Source: Neurospora intermedia
Taxonomy: Eukaryota > Ascomycota > Sordariomycetes > Sordariales > Sordariaceae
Assembly (NCBI GenBank): GCA_037102815.1
Contig: BTPP01000003.1
Coordinates: 3,224,001 to 3,288,000 of the forward strand
DNA length: 64,000 nt
Direction of reading: 5' to 3'
The notes under the pieces were generated by a model. It saw nothing but the letters and a program-made list of their open reading frames with translations, was not told where the DNA came from and did not search any database. The translations under genes were made by a program, and so were the position numbers. This document shows, one piece after another, positions 34,572-45,332 of this stretch; within the stretch, counting starts at the first letter, position 1; each line of letters starts with the position of its first letter.

Positions 34572-37500
34572 ATGGGCCGATCGTCACTCCTTAGTCCGGA
34601 TGGCCAGTTTCCCATCGTCCTGATTCCGGACAATGAAGGAACCGAGGACGCAGGGACAGCCACCAACTCGGACGCAGAATCAACCGAGTCGTACAGGCAC
34701 AGAAAAAAGTTAAACTACGGAAACGAACGACAGCAGCGCCAGCAGCCGCAGCCACAAGCGCAACCGCGACCACCACCAGCGCCCCGTCATCCCATTCCGT
34801 TCATGCAAGAAGCCTTTGCAGAATCCCTATTCGAAGCCACCCAGGGCGGTGCGACCCCAAAACCCAAACTGCGTACCGGCGACGCCAAAACCCGTCGGGA
34901 GCAGTTGTTGGAGCAAGACAAGTCGGCCGAGCCCCCAGCGGCCCAATGGCGCTATCGTCCGGGGCAACAAACGCACGAGCTGCGTCGACTAATGTCACAA
35001 ATATCCTTCGGCGTTTATCTTTTGCTCAACGGGATGGCGAACAGTCAGATGTCGGTCGTGACAATTCTCCAAGGGCATATTGACGAGGTGGATGAGTTTC
35101 TGGAGACGGTCCTAGAGGATATTGGCCTGGCAACCAAAGATTTGAACGAGCGCATCATTCATCTAAGGTTGCCGATGGATAACATGGAGCTTTTCGAACG
35201 GATGCTGGAGGATCGCAACTTTCGGCTTAGAATTATCGAAGGAAACGAGAAAATCGAGCATATCGTGGCCCGGACACAGGTCGCCCTTCAGCAAATCATG
35301 AATGATATTGCCGAAGGACTGGAGTCTACGAGGGATTTTACTATGTATCTGGCGGAACAGCAGCACGGTCGCTGGCGGAAAGAGCGCCCAGACGTAATCG
35401 ACATATTTGATGCAATGAAGGGAAATACCGATGGGTGGTTTCAAGCGTTTATGGACTTGGAAGAGAAGGGCAATGCTCTAAATAGAGTGATTGTCCAGTT
35501 GATTGGCATCATTTCCGAGATGGAGCGGAGGGCGGGTGAAGTGAGCCGAAAGACACGAGTGAGTGTCCTCTATCTATAACAAGGATGCTGCATTCCATAC
35601 CAAATGCCTTTTGTTTTTGCTGACATCCTCCCAGTTCACCATCGAGCCTTTCACATCACCGCGTCATAGCCCCCATGCATCCGACGCATCCTCGGTTACA
35701 ACACCCCCGACGTCTCCCATCGCCAAAACTCCAAATACACCCCCTCGCTTATCGTTGCGGCTCAGTTCGATCCTGGAGGGCAAGCAGTCGTCGCCAACCT
35801 CATACTTCGATCTAAAAATTACTCGTACATCTACGCATTCAACGTCAATGGGTATCCCACCGACAGTCCAATCGAAGGAGATTACAGAAGAGGAAGGCAC
35901 AGTGGAGAATAGTGCAAATAGGTCTTCAACAGAACTGGAACTTCCAATACAGTCTCCGCCCCCGCCAGCCCGAAACCCTCACCGGCTCTCTAAACCCGCT
36001 CCTTCTCAATCTGCGCTATATCAGCTTGAGACAGCTGAGAACAAGGAAGAAATCAACGAGGAGGAGAAGGATGAGGAGGAGGAGGAGGAGGAGGAAGAAG
36101 AAGAAGAAGAAAAGGATGAAGAAGAGGATGATGGTAATGAAGAAGAAGTAGAAGACGAAGAAGAGCAAGAAGAAGAAGAACCGGTCTACCTCCTTCAGCC
36201 CAAAACGTATACACCACAAACATCACCTCTTCCCTCTCCTCGCGTGTTCGACCGCCCGAAGCCGAAGGATGAACCGGTCAGCTACAAGCCGGAATTACCG
36301 GTGCCCATTATTGGAAAGCCGAAGGAACAGACATTGGAGGCGAAGGCGTATAGTCAGGAACCGAGATTGGAGGCAAAAGTGTATACCCAGAAACCGACAT
36401 TGGAGGCAAAGGTGTATACTCAGAAACCGACATTGGAGGCAAAGGTGTATAGTCGGGAACCGACCTTGGAGGCAAAAGTGTATAGTCAGGAACCGACATT
36501 GGATGCAAAGGTCTATACTCAGAAACCGACATTGGAGGCAAAGGTGTATAGTCGGGAACCGACCTTGGAGGCAAAAGTGTACACTCAGGAACCGACATTG
36601 GATGCAAAGGTGTATACTCAGGAACCGACATTGGAGGCAAAGGTGTATAATCCACGTGCAGCACAACCCCAGCCTAGGCCACAACCTTCGAAGCCAACGT
36701 TGGCTCAGGCTGATACGAGAGATTCAAGACCAGCTTCAAAGCAAAGTCACAGGACGATACCAGAGTCACACCAGTTGAGATCGCAACCTTCGAGGCCCAA
36801 ATTGGCTCCAGTCGAGACAAGAGACTCCAGACCGACATCAAAGCAAAGCCACAGAACTTCGCCGGAATCATTGCCAGAGGTTGTAGTCCATCCTGGGCAA
36901 GAATCCTCATTCAGACGACGAGTTTCACAGAAGACGACACCGCCGGACTCGATACATATACCTCGACCCGACTCACCAGAGTATCGAGACTCGTTATTCC
37001 CAACGTCCAGAACGTACCAGACATCAGATTCTGCTTATGGATCGGACATGGAGCGACCACATGTCAACTCAATTGCATCATTCGATACAGTTGCCGACTT
37101 CCCGCCGCCGCCAGCACTCATGCACCCCGGATTTGTCTCTTCACCTCACTCAGAGAGCGGAATGCAGTTTTGGCGCCCTGTTCAGGCGAGCCCGCACTCT
37201 CCTTTGCAACAAAGACCGCACACTTCAGGAACCCAGTATAGTGCGCAGGGGCAACAATCGACCTCATATCAGTCGCCATACCAGTCCCCACAACAACCAC
37301 TCAGTCACCTTCACCAGGTGCCGCCACGGAACCTCCCTTCTGCTATGGGCATGAGCGTGAGGAGCAACATGACGACAGGAACGACAGCGAGCCAGGAGAC
37401 AAACAGTGGAAAATCACTGAAGAAAAAGCGAAGCGCGTTTGGGTGGCTGAAGAAGGCGTTCGCGCTGGACGAAGAGGAGCGTGCCGCTTTTGAGGCGAGA

Positions 37501-37668
37501 AGACAGATGGAGACGAGGAATCTCTACTATGATGGTAGAAGTGCCCAGTTCTTGGACGGGAAACGGATACAGGCTCCACTGCCTCGTCACCCTGGACCAT
37601 ACCAGCATGGGCCGTATCAGTCTCAACAGTTTCAACAGTCTGGGCAGTTTCCTCCCGGACAGTTCTGA
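34572..37668 (+). CDS. Fungal repeat-containing protein with helical N-terminal domain
   Basis: Exons 34572-35558 and 35635-37668 give 1006 residues; intron GTGAGT..TGCTGACAT..TCCCAG, phase 0. I do not recognise the family. Residues about 140-330 form an all-helical region with heptad-like spacing (MSQISFGVYLLLNGMANSQ, VDEFLETVLEDIGLATKDLN, ERIIHLRLPMDNMELFERML, GNALNRVIVQLIGIISEMER). Then come a Ser/Pro/Thr-rich linker, a Glu-rich tract of about 60 residues, and ten tandem 11-residue repeats of the type (P)TLEAKVYTQ(K/E)P. The rest is disordered and Ser/Gln-rich, but ends with a conserved-looking basic amphipathic block KSLKKKRSAFGWLKKAFALD, followed by EEERAAFEARRQ, which might bind membranes or an acidic partner. 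The start MGRSSLLSPDG is the first ATG in the frame. Confidence 0.8.
36055..36180 (+). repeat. GAG/GAA-rich acidic tract in coding sequence
   Basis: A purine-rich stretch of GAG, GAA and GAT codons encodes a mostly Glu/Asp segment of the 1006-residue protein. Codon choice drifts along the tract, so it is imperfect rather than a pure microsatellite. Confidence 0.85.
36326..36655 (+). repeat. Coding minisatellite, 10 x 33 bp
   Basis: Ten consecutive 33-bp units, each encoding one 11-residue repeat with core LEAKVY. Units differ mainly at the Thr-Gln, Ser-Gln or Ser-Arg pair, at Glu or Lys before Pro, and at Glu or Asp in LEAK. Several units are identical at DNA level, indicating recent expansion or homogenisation. 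The reading frame is preserved throughout. Confidence 0.95.
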
Positions 37669-38621
37669 TATCTTGAGGGGAAAACGAAGGAAAGAAAGGA
37701 AAAGAAAGGAAAAGACGGAAAGTGGCAGGCACGAGGCTGGCCATCCGGGGCTAAGGAACCCAAGTCCATATGTGAGGAAAGCAACTTTGGTTACTTGTAC
37801 ATGTTGCTGGATTACTGTGACCTCATTGAGCGGCAAACGAGACGGGCATCTTCATATTTGTTGAGGTTGAAGGAAAAGGGGAAAGATACCAATTGCATGG
37901 CGCGGCGTGTTGGGCGATTCTTGCATTTACTTTTTGCCTTTGTATAAACTTGTGTTCTACTTAATTCTTGGTCGAACATGCAACTGATTTATATCTGCAC
38001 GTTCTACGGCAGCACTTGCTGATCGCAAGTTTGAATAGCCCATGGCGTTTTGGTTGGGTTGTGGCTGCCAGTTTGCTTCCATTACAACTGAGGCTCGAGT
38101 GACCAAACAATGGTAAAAGTTCGGGATACGATCGGCTACAGCTGTGGGGTGGCCCAGGATTTTCGCAGTTCTGTTTAGTCACTTTTGCAAAACGCGAATT
38201 TTCCGAGGAAACAAATAACATCATAGTTCCGAACGAACTTGATGAGTCCGCAAGCAGATGCTTACGACTGCAGTCCCAGGGAGCCGAACACTGATACTCT
38301 GAAGGGCAACAATGGTGACATTAGCATACATCCGCCGATCGGCGTTGGATTTAAAAGACAGTATCATATATCTTCACGAATTGCAAATGTACCCGCAACT
38401 GTCACGGACCCATCTTTATGGAATTCGAAAGAACAGGACTACATATTCTTCACATGTTTCTTCCCTGGGATTTGCTACCAACCCTAACCCTTGCATGAGC
38501 CGTCCCGTTACATAAGCTCCCCAAAATTTTGACCTCATCCCGTCATCGCGAAACTTTTCTTTCCCCCAATCCTCCGTTTGCCTCCATCATCGCCCTTCGT
38601 CCCACCCTCCAATCAACCACC
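37669..38621. other. Intergenic, no gene seen
   Basis: Between two + strand genes. A purine-rich stretch (about 37676-37725) follows the upstream stop codon. The last 100 bases before the next ATG are pyrimidine-rich, as in a fungal leader. Confidence 0.5.
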
Positions 38622-40508
38622 ATGGCAGTATCAAGAGACCATCTTGCCGATCTTGACCGGCATATGCAGCTGCTGGAGGGCAAGGTCAACCAGCTTCACG
38701 CATCTCTGACCCACTGGCAACAAACCTACTTCGAGTATGCAGCACTCAAAGAGGAGGTGGACGGCTTACCCAAGGACCCGTCTCCCCGCACCGAGCTTGC
38801 TCGCATCCGACGCGACTATGACGGCACTATCATCACCAAGAAAGAAATCAACGAGATTTTTGGCGAAAATGATCTCAAGGAAGCTGATCAAATTTCCAGT
38901 GTCCTCGGTCGCCGTCTCGATTACGTTGAGAAGAACGTCGATACGCTGACGAAGCTTGTTGAAACGGAAGAGAATAAACTCGCCGCGGCAAAAGTCATTG
39001 CCAACCCTGATGGCGGCACAGATGAAGAGACCGGTCTTCCCATTACAGATATCATTGAGGAACTGGATGACGAAGATAATATCGTTCAGTACCGCCTCCA
39101 TAGCGGAGGTGAGGTCGGTAGGAGGGTCGAGGAAGCTCTCAAAAAGGCCGGCATCGAGAAGCTCCCGGAAACCCAGGCCGATCTTCCTCAGGCTCAGGCC
39201 AAATCCAACACCACACAAGAGAACCAATCAGTCGAGCAACATCAACCTACTGCTACCTCTGTCGCTGCTGCACCCACTACCACGAGCGAATCCTCGAGCA
39301 CGACTCCGATTACACCATCTACAAGCTCCGGAAAGAGTGTCACGTTTGCCGATGATACCAAGTCCGTCGACCAATTGCCGACTACAGCTGGCAAACTCAC
39401 ACAGCTCATGCAAAAGGTCAAAGAACAGGATGCAATGGATATGTCGAAAGCTGTGATACCCAAGGACGAGTCGGAGGACGAAAGCCAGTTGCGCGCCGAC
39501 ATGCTCCAGTACATGCAGGAAGAAATCCATCCCATCGTGGCTGAACTCGAGATTGACGAAGGGTCCACCGAGGATGAGAATGCGGAGTGGGATGAATATG
39601 AGGACGACCTAGAAGAGGATGACGATGATGAGGATGAGTTTGGACGCTCCAAGCATAGCGTGATCACCAGTGATTATATTCAGCGCATGCAGGAGCTTGA
39701 GAAGCGCTTGGGCTTCAAGTCTGCGTTCACTGTCGAGCGTCAGAAGCCCCAGCAACCGGATGATGAAAATCGCAAGGATGCTGGTGGCGGCTACATTACT
39801 GTCGTCAGGGAACCTCGCTCAACGCCGGTATCGGTATCGGCGCCAACACCAGCGCCGGAGAACACTCAGTCAGAGCCAACCGCCTCGTCTCTGAAGTCCA
39901 AGGGGAAGGCAAAGGAGAAGAAGGGTGTGCGGTTCGCTACAGAGCTGGACATTGCCCATGAGGAGGAAATTCAGCCGGCTGTGCAGCCGAAGCCCGCTGC
40001 GCCAAAGGTGCCCTTAGTCAATCCTGTTGGGGATATTGTCGAACATGGAGCTGTGGCTAGTAACCCGACAACGCAAGAGCAGGAGCTGGAAGAGCCAGAG
40101 CCTCCCAAGCGTGTGTCACGGTTCAAGAAAGAACGAGCGTCAACCGGGAAAGCTGCTGCTCCGGCCGCGGCATCCCCACCTCCTGGCCCGCTCCAGCTAC
40201 CGCAGCGTTTTCGCGAGTCTCATTTGGCCCCTCCTGCCGAGCCCACTCCTCCCGAGGATCAAATTCTGGCCAATCAGGTTGTCGAGAGAAATGTCCTGTC
40301 TGCGCCGCAGGAGCCGGATGACATGGACGACGAGCTCCTGTACCGGGCGGCGGCGGTTGAATACAATCGGTTGCGGAATCGCATGATCCAGAAGGAGGGA
40401 GGCTTTATGAAGCCCGAGGAGGAACAACCCGTCGTCCCGCTGGACGAGGAAGAAGGCGGTCCGCCGCGCATGAGCAGATTTAAGGCGGCTCGTTTGGCCA
40501 GATCATGA
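38622..40508 (+). CDS. Bud27/URI-type unconventional prefoldin
   Basis: Single exon, 628 residues. The start at 38622 has a good context (CACCATGGC) and gives MAVSRDHLADLDRHMQLLEG; a longer in-frame ATG 31 codons upstream precedes only leader-like sequence. The N terminus (about 8-145) is a prefoldin-like pair of coiled coils (LLEGKVNQLHASLTHWQQTY, then KKEINEIFGENDLKEADQIS and LGRRLDYVEKNVDTLTKLVE) separated by the beta hairpin region. The middle is acidic and disordered (DEYEDDLEEDDDDEDEF). The C terminus carries two short SRFK motifs, RVSRFKKERA and RMSRFKAARLA, and YRAAAVEYNRLRNRMIQKEG, as in the DUF3835 part of fungal URI/Bud27. Known role: co-chaperone binding Rpb5, for assembly of RNA polymerases and translation-linked TOR output. 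VTFADDT and VRFATELD are possible PP1-type docking motifs. Confidence 0.88.
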   Translation: MAVSRDHLADLDRHMQLLEGKVNQLHASLTHWQQTYFEYAALKEEVDGLPKDPSPRTELARIRRDYDGTIITKKEINEIFGENDLKEADQISSVLGRRLDYVEKNVDTLTKLVETEENKLAAAKVIANPDGGTDEETGLPITDIIEELDDEDNIVQYRLHSGGEVGRRVEEALKKAGIEKLPETQADLPQAQAKSNTTQENQSVEQHQPTATSVAAAPTTTSESSSTTPITPSTSSGKSVTFADDTKSVDQLPTTAGKLTQLMQKVKEQDAMDMSKAVIPKDESEDESQLRADMLQYMQEEIHPIVAELEIDEGSTEDENAEWDEYEDDLEEDDDDEDEFGRSKHSVITSDYIQRMQELEKRLGFKSAFTVERQKPQQPDDENRKDAGGGYITVVREPRSTPVSVSAPTPAPENTQSEPTASSLKSKGKAKEKKGVRFATELDIAHEEEIQPAVQPKPAAPKVPLVNPVGDIVEHGAVASNPTTQEQELEEPEPPKRVSRFKKERASTGKAAAPAAASPPPGPLQLPQRFRESHLAPPAEPTPPEDQILANQVVERNVLSAPQEPDDMDDELLYRAAAVEYNRLRNRMIQKEGGFMKPEEEQPVVPLDEEEGGPPRMSRFKAARLARS

Positions 40509-41486
40509 TGGCCTGGTTGATCTGATACCCCTCATGTTGTGGCCCGTCCAAGAGGTTGTCGGCAGTGTCGATTTACAACAGGAACGAACTATATCAGCAC
40601 CCTCGCTTGCCTTTTGGCATCATCTGTTCCTGACGATTTCTTGTTCGCGATCATAGGCACCACTTCTTTGTCTATCTCCCTGATCAAATTATGCGATTGT
40701 GCGTTATGGACTAACATCTAGGACACTTCTCTTTTCGTGAACCCCAGACCCCAAGAGACATGGTCCATCCATTGCTCTTGAAGATTTGCACTTTGAACAG
40801 CAAGCTTCTTGATGCTCAGGCATATTTCGGAACGCTTATTATTATTCATGGATTGCAGCTTTCAGTCTGCGTTTTCATTACTAGCGGTTCCAAAATTGAA
40901 TCTGGATGGGCTCTCTGACGCCATGATCTCTACACCGTGGTCTCGGCGATTCGTTTCACCCATCACATCTCTTTTGCGCAGTTTAGTGTGTCAACCGAGT
41001 TTCATAGGTCTGCATGCATGATAATAGATGGTTGAGATGTTAGTTATCAGCTTATGTGTTTCGTTTTGGTTAGTCTGTGTATATTATGTCGGGAGAAAAA
41101 TGAAGTCCCGGCGGTGAATGCTTCCGCATCCCGCGATTTATCCCACCACCAACAGCAGTCCCCAAAATACTACATTCGTTCATTCGAATCCATGGAGTGT
41201 AATCTCTAGGTTATCTACTTAAGCGTATGCAGTGATTTATTATAGTTTCGGCTATTCCAGGTATGATGTAGTCTGTGTGCGGCTGGAACAAAACATCACC
41301 ACAACAGTTCAGAGAAAGTGTCCATCAACAGTAGTGTACTTCACCCTGTTTGATTCAATGAAAATAAGAACGGTCATTTTCAAGTCATTAATGCTTCGTT
41401 ATCATGATTATCACCTTTTACTTCTCCTCTCCCCCAAATCCTCTCAGCATCTCCAATTGCCCTCCCCCTTTCCCGCTTTCGCTCAC
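40509..41486. other. Convergent intergenic region, no gene seen
   Basis: Lies between the 3' ends of the URI/Bud27-type gene (+) and NudC gene (-). Nothing beyond untranslated sequence is recognised. Confidence 0.5.
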
Positions 41487-42281
41487 CTACTGAATTTTCG
41501 CATTACTAAAATCCATCTCCGGATGCTGCTCCTGGAACTTCTTCAAAATATCCATCTTCTTCTGCTCATCGCTCGTCGGCAACCCCATCTCCTTTTGCCT
41601 TTGGTCGTACATCATCTTCTCCACCATTGCCCGCGTCTCGCCCTCGAGGTCCGACAGCTTGCTGTTCTCGGGGACGATCTTGCTCACGTCGATTTTCGGG
41701 GCGCTGGTGACTACGTGCGGCCACCATTCGAGCTTGTTGTGCTTTTCGAGGTGGATCTCCAGGGCTTTTTGACCGTCGGGAGCGGGGGACAGCGTCCAAG
41801 TTGAATCGTCGAGGAGGATCGGGTGGGGGAGGTCGCCCTGGTTTTGTGGGAGGTGTCAGAATCGAGCTACTCGGCATGCGATATTGGGTGGTATGGTGTA
41901 GCGGCGTTGGAAAGTTGCAAGGGGTGTTATATGTAGATATGTAGGCAAGTAAGTTTGGTTACCTTGATGACGGGCTCTTGACCCTTAATACCAGCCGTAA
42001 GAGACTGCTTCTTTATCTCAACCACCATATCTTTGCCCTTTAGGTTACCAGGGACGAGGATGGTGATGTCGACGTCGCCGATCGTCTGAGTCCACTTGTA
42101 GGGGAGAGCCTCCTGCTCAGCTTGTTCCTTGGCGCGGGCAGCGGCCTCCTCGGCGGGGGTGAGCTCTGTTACGTCTGACATTGTTCGGTCAGTTGGCTAG
42201 TGTGACCTGTTGATGGCAGATGGACTTTCTGGTCTTGAGAGCAAGAGGAGTTGAGCTCTAGAACGTACCTTTGTCAGCCAT
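41487..42281 (-). CDS. nudC: NudC, nuclear movement protein
   Basis: Exons 42269-42281, 41963-42174 and 41487-41837 give 191 residues. The first exon is only 13 nt (ATG GCT GAC AAA G); its donor GTACGT joins an acceptor TGTCAG that lies within a later ATGTCAGAC, so a naive start there would give a slightly different N terminus. The joined N terminus is [22 protein letters not shown]. The second intron is GTAACC..CTGACAC..ACCAG, phase 0. The CS (p23-like) domain spans about 30-135: [67 protein letters not shown]. The C-terminal helix ([20 protein letters not shown]) is typical. Known role: Hsp90-linked chaperone that stabilises NudF/LIS1 for dynein-dependent nuclear migration in hyphae. Confidence 0.95.
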
Positions 42282-43160
42282 GTTGAAGGTGATGTTGTTG
42301 ATTTCGGTGTAGATATTGGGCAACGACGGCAGCTTGGTGCAGTGGTGCAATGTGCGGTAATGTAAGTAGAAGACGATGGAACGCGCCTGAACGCGATGAC
42401 CGAATTTCTGGAGGGGCAGGTAACCCGCATGGAACGGCTGCGGGCCGCCCAATCCCAATCCTAGGAGCTGCCCGCGAGCGGCTGCTGTCACTGCCCGGGC
42501 TGGTAGCCCCTGCTCACCCCACGCTTGCCCGCGTCCAGTCCCCTGAGACAGAGCTGCCAGATGAGCGCGGCAGAGTGCCGTGCTGTGAATGGGGATCTAG
42601 GAAGCCCCACCCTGCAACGCCAGGGTAGCGTCCATTGGAGCGCTGGCGCCGGTTGGGGCCCAAGTGGAAACAAGGATTATTCAGCCCAAGCATAACTCTT
42701 ATCAGTCCCTCTTTCACCACATCGTCAATCTCACTCGGGTTTCACCCAGACTTCCATTTTATTGATTTTCACCACCTTCCCTATCCACCCTTTATACATC
42801 ACTGCGTGACCCGCAGTTTCTGCCTGGCCGAGTTGGCATTTTAGAACAACATTCGATCATCTAACCAGACGATTACAAGTCCTCGTCGCCAGATCAAGAT
42901 CACCAAACAGATATCAAGGAAGATTTGGGCCGTGATCGCCACTCACTCACCGACACATCAAGAGACGTCCCGAGTTAGATACGGACTACTGTCCCTTGAA
43001 GGGAAACGCCCACTCCTCGCTATAACTCAGCATACATCTCTCTTGGCCATTATTTAACCTTTGGAAATCCTACTTCAGCACATCGATCCCCGTCTCCTCC
43101 TTCGAAGCGAAATTATCAAAACAACCAAAAAAAAAAAAAAAAAAAGAGAAACCACCCACC
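42282..43160. other. Divergent promoter region of NudC and TFB3
   Basis: Non-coding stretch between the NudC start (-) and the TFB3 start (+). The strongest structure is a run of 19 A at 43127-43145, ending 15 bases before the TFB3 ATG and so probably in its mRNA leader. No gene seen. Confidence 0.5.
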
Positions 43161-44249
43161 ATGGCGCGCCCTCTCGACCCCCTCGGCTTCGAAGACGAAA
43201 TGTGCCCCGTTTGCAAATCGCGCAAGTACCTCAACCCCGACATCGTCTTCGTCTTCAACCCCGAATGCTATCACTCTATGTGTCTCAACTGCGCCAACAG
43301 ACTCTTCAACGACGGGCCCAATCAATGTCCACACGCCGGCTGCAACAAAACGCTCCGTCGCAAGGGCTTTCGCTCGGCTTTTTTCGGCGACCTGGCCGTC
43401 GAGCGCGAGGTCGACATTCGCCGTCGCGTGGCTGCGGTGTTCAATCAAGTCGAGGACGACTTTGAGACGCTCCAGGATTACAATAACTACTTGCAGATGG
43501 TGGAAGATTTGACGTTTGAACTTGTCAATGGGACGGATGAGAGGAGACGGCAGGCGGAGGCGCAATTGCAGGCATGGGAGGCGGAGCATAGGGCGGATAT
43601 TGAACGGAATAAGAAGGCGGGGAGGGAAGCGGATGAGATTTCAAGAAAGAGGCTGGCAGCGGAAAGAGATGCTGTGAGGCAGAGGAGGATTGAGGCTATC
43701 AAGGAGGCGGAGGCGGAGAAAAGAGAGAGGGTGAGGAGTCGCGAGATGGAGCTGGATAATCTGGCCAAGGGAACCACTGCTATGACAGCGGAGCCGGCGA
43801 CGAAGGTGCAGCTAAAGAGGCGTGGGCAGGTGAATCGGGTTGCTGAAACAGCTTCCAACCCTACCATCGCAACAACGGGAATGGGCACGGGCGCGTCAGA
43901 GGTTGAGCGCTTGTCCATCCGCGGCTTGAAGGAGAAGCCGAAGGCGCCGGCGCCACAGGGCCCGTACGACCCCTTTGGAGGCATGGACTTTGCGCCTAGT
44001 CGGTACAAGCTACATGGAGGCTTGAGTCACCCGCTTATGGAGAAGTACCGGTTGGACAGACAGCACGTTGCTGGTGGGTACAGCTTCGACGACTTTGCGG
44101 CGCGCGCCTTGTATGAAGCGTTTGCTGGGTTGGGTGTGTTTGTTGAGGATGAGAAGGAGGCTGGCAGTGGTATTGGGTTGTCACAAGAGACGAGCATGGC
44201 GGCTGGGATGGCCGCTGTGGGTGACGCGGATAAGATGGATTTGGACTGA
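43161..44249 (+). CDS. TFB3: TFIIH subunit Tfb3 / CDK-activating kinase assembly factor MAT1
   Basis: Single exon, 362 residues, start in a strong context (CACCATGGC). The N-terminal C3HC4 RING is complete: CPVC, then CYHSMCLNC, then CPHAGC, with KTLRRKGFR after the last pair as in Tfb3/MAT1. Next come DLAVEREVDIRRRVAAVFN and FETLQDYNNYLQMVEDLTFE, conserved in the family, then a long charged coiled coil. The C terminus has YDPFGGMDFAPSRYKLHG and GGYSFDDFAARALYEAFAGLGV, the CDK7/cyclin H binding part. Known role: bridges the Cdk7 kinase module to core TFIIH in RNA polymerase II transcription and nucleotide excision repair. Length is near that of other fungal homologues. Confidence 0.95.
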   Translation: MARPLDPLGFEDEMCPVCKSRKYLNPDIVFVFNPECYHSMCLNCANRLFNDGPNQCPHAGCNKTLRRKGFRSAFFGDLAVEREVDIRRRVAAVFNQVEDDFETLQDYNNYLQMVEDLTFELVNGTDERRRQAEAQLQAWEAEHRADIERNKKAGREADEISRKRLAAERDAVRQRRIEAIKEAEAEKRERVRSREMELDNLAKGTTAMTAEPATKVQLKRRGQVNRVAETASNPTIATTGMGTGASEVERLSIRGLKEKPKAPAPQGPYDPFGGMDFAPSRYKLHGGLSHPLMEKYRLDRQHVAGGYSFDDFAARALYEAFAGLGVFVEDEKEAGSGIGLSQETSMAAGMAAVGDADKMDLD

Positions 44250-44761
44250 GACTGGTTCTGGACCGGTATGCCCTAGCCTTTTGGTTGGCGGTAGTGGTGT
44301 TTTTGTTGCATAGCGACGGCGTTCACTCAGCGATTGAATACTTTTCTTTTTTTCTCTCCGACGGATCTTGATTTCGGAACACACATGAGGCGCGGCCAGC
44401 ATCATATAAATCAATTTCACACTCGGTGGTTTTAGAGGGCGCAAAGTTGTGTGAGGGATTGGGACGACGATGATGGGGAAAAGAAGGAAAAGAAATTCAG
44501 ACCAATAAGAGTGGGTCGATAGATCACAGAGATGCCCAAAACAATATAGATTAAGATTTACCAAGTAAAAAGAGCCTCCAGGGTTCCTACTGCAAAAATG
44601 TATATGCCTCCCTTGCTGGCCATTTCTGGAGAGAGAGTATTGGCAGCCAATCCTGAAAGTTTTGACGATATGGCCATTTATCATACCTCTTTCACTCCTT
44701 TATCTCGAGATGCCCGGACCCCATTCCACCGTTTTTATGTAGCGTATCCATTCCAACTATC

Positions 44762-44799
<38 letters not shown>

Positions 44800-45332
44800 T
44801 TTCTCCCCCGCGCCCTTTCCTTGCGCTGCGCTGCTGAGCCTTGTATCTGGCCCTGCTCGTCAAGAAACACTCGACGGCGAAAAAAAAAAAACCTGATCTC
44901 TTCACAGCCAACCCTTGACTGTCTTATTGCCACCCATCTCAAGCGTACGAGCATCGAACCGCCCTGCTACCCCAAACATTGGCTGTCCTTTCGGTAGACT
45001 AAGGGGGGGCGCCGTCAGAAAACTCGCGGCAACAATAACGAAAGGTCAGGATTGCCGTATCAAATAGCGTAGGCGGGTGAGAAAAAAGAGCTGAGCTCAA
45101 AAAATAAAAAATAAAAAAAATAAAACAAAAAGCAAAAGGAACGCCGCGCTAGATGCGTGACTTGCCGGTTCGTATCATCCCGAACAAACCAGACAAGCCA
45201 AAAGGAAGACAACAGAATGACAGAAATGCAGGGCAGTGCGCCTGTCAACGACATACGCTTAGCCGTATAGCCCTTGAAATCCAAGATCAAGAGAGCTAAG
45301 CGTTACGCGGCTGTCAGAGAAACAACCGCTCA
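44250..45332. other. Convergent intergenic region with homopolymer tracts
   Basis: Between the 3' ends of TFB3 (+) and the AP180-type gene (-). It contains a 35-base C tract (44765-44799), a short A tract near 44880-44891 and an A/T-only stretch near 45098-45125. No gene seen. Confidence 0.5.
44765..44799. repeat. 35-base poly(C) tract
   Basis: An uninterrupted run of C in non-coding DNA between two convergent genes. The opposite strand is a G tract that could form a quadruplex-like structure. Exact length is prone to sequencing error. Confidence 0.85.

Noticed and set aside
44936-44965. GCATCGAACCGCCC, resembling a tRNA B-box on the minus strand
   Set aside because: No acceptor or anticodon stems can be formed around it.
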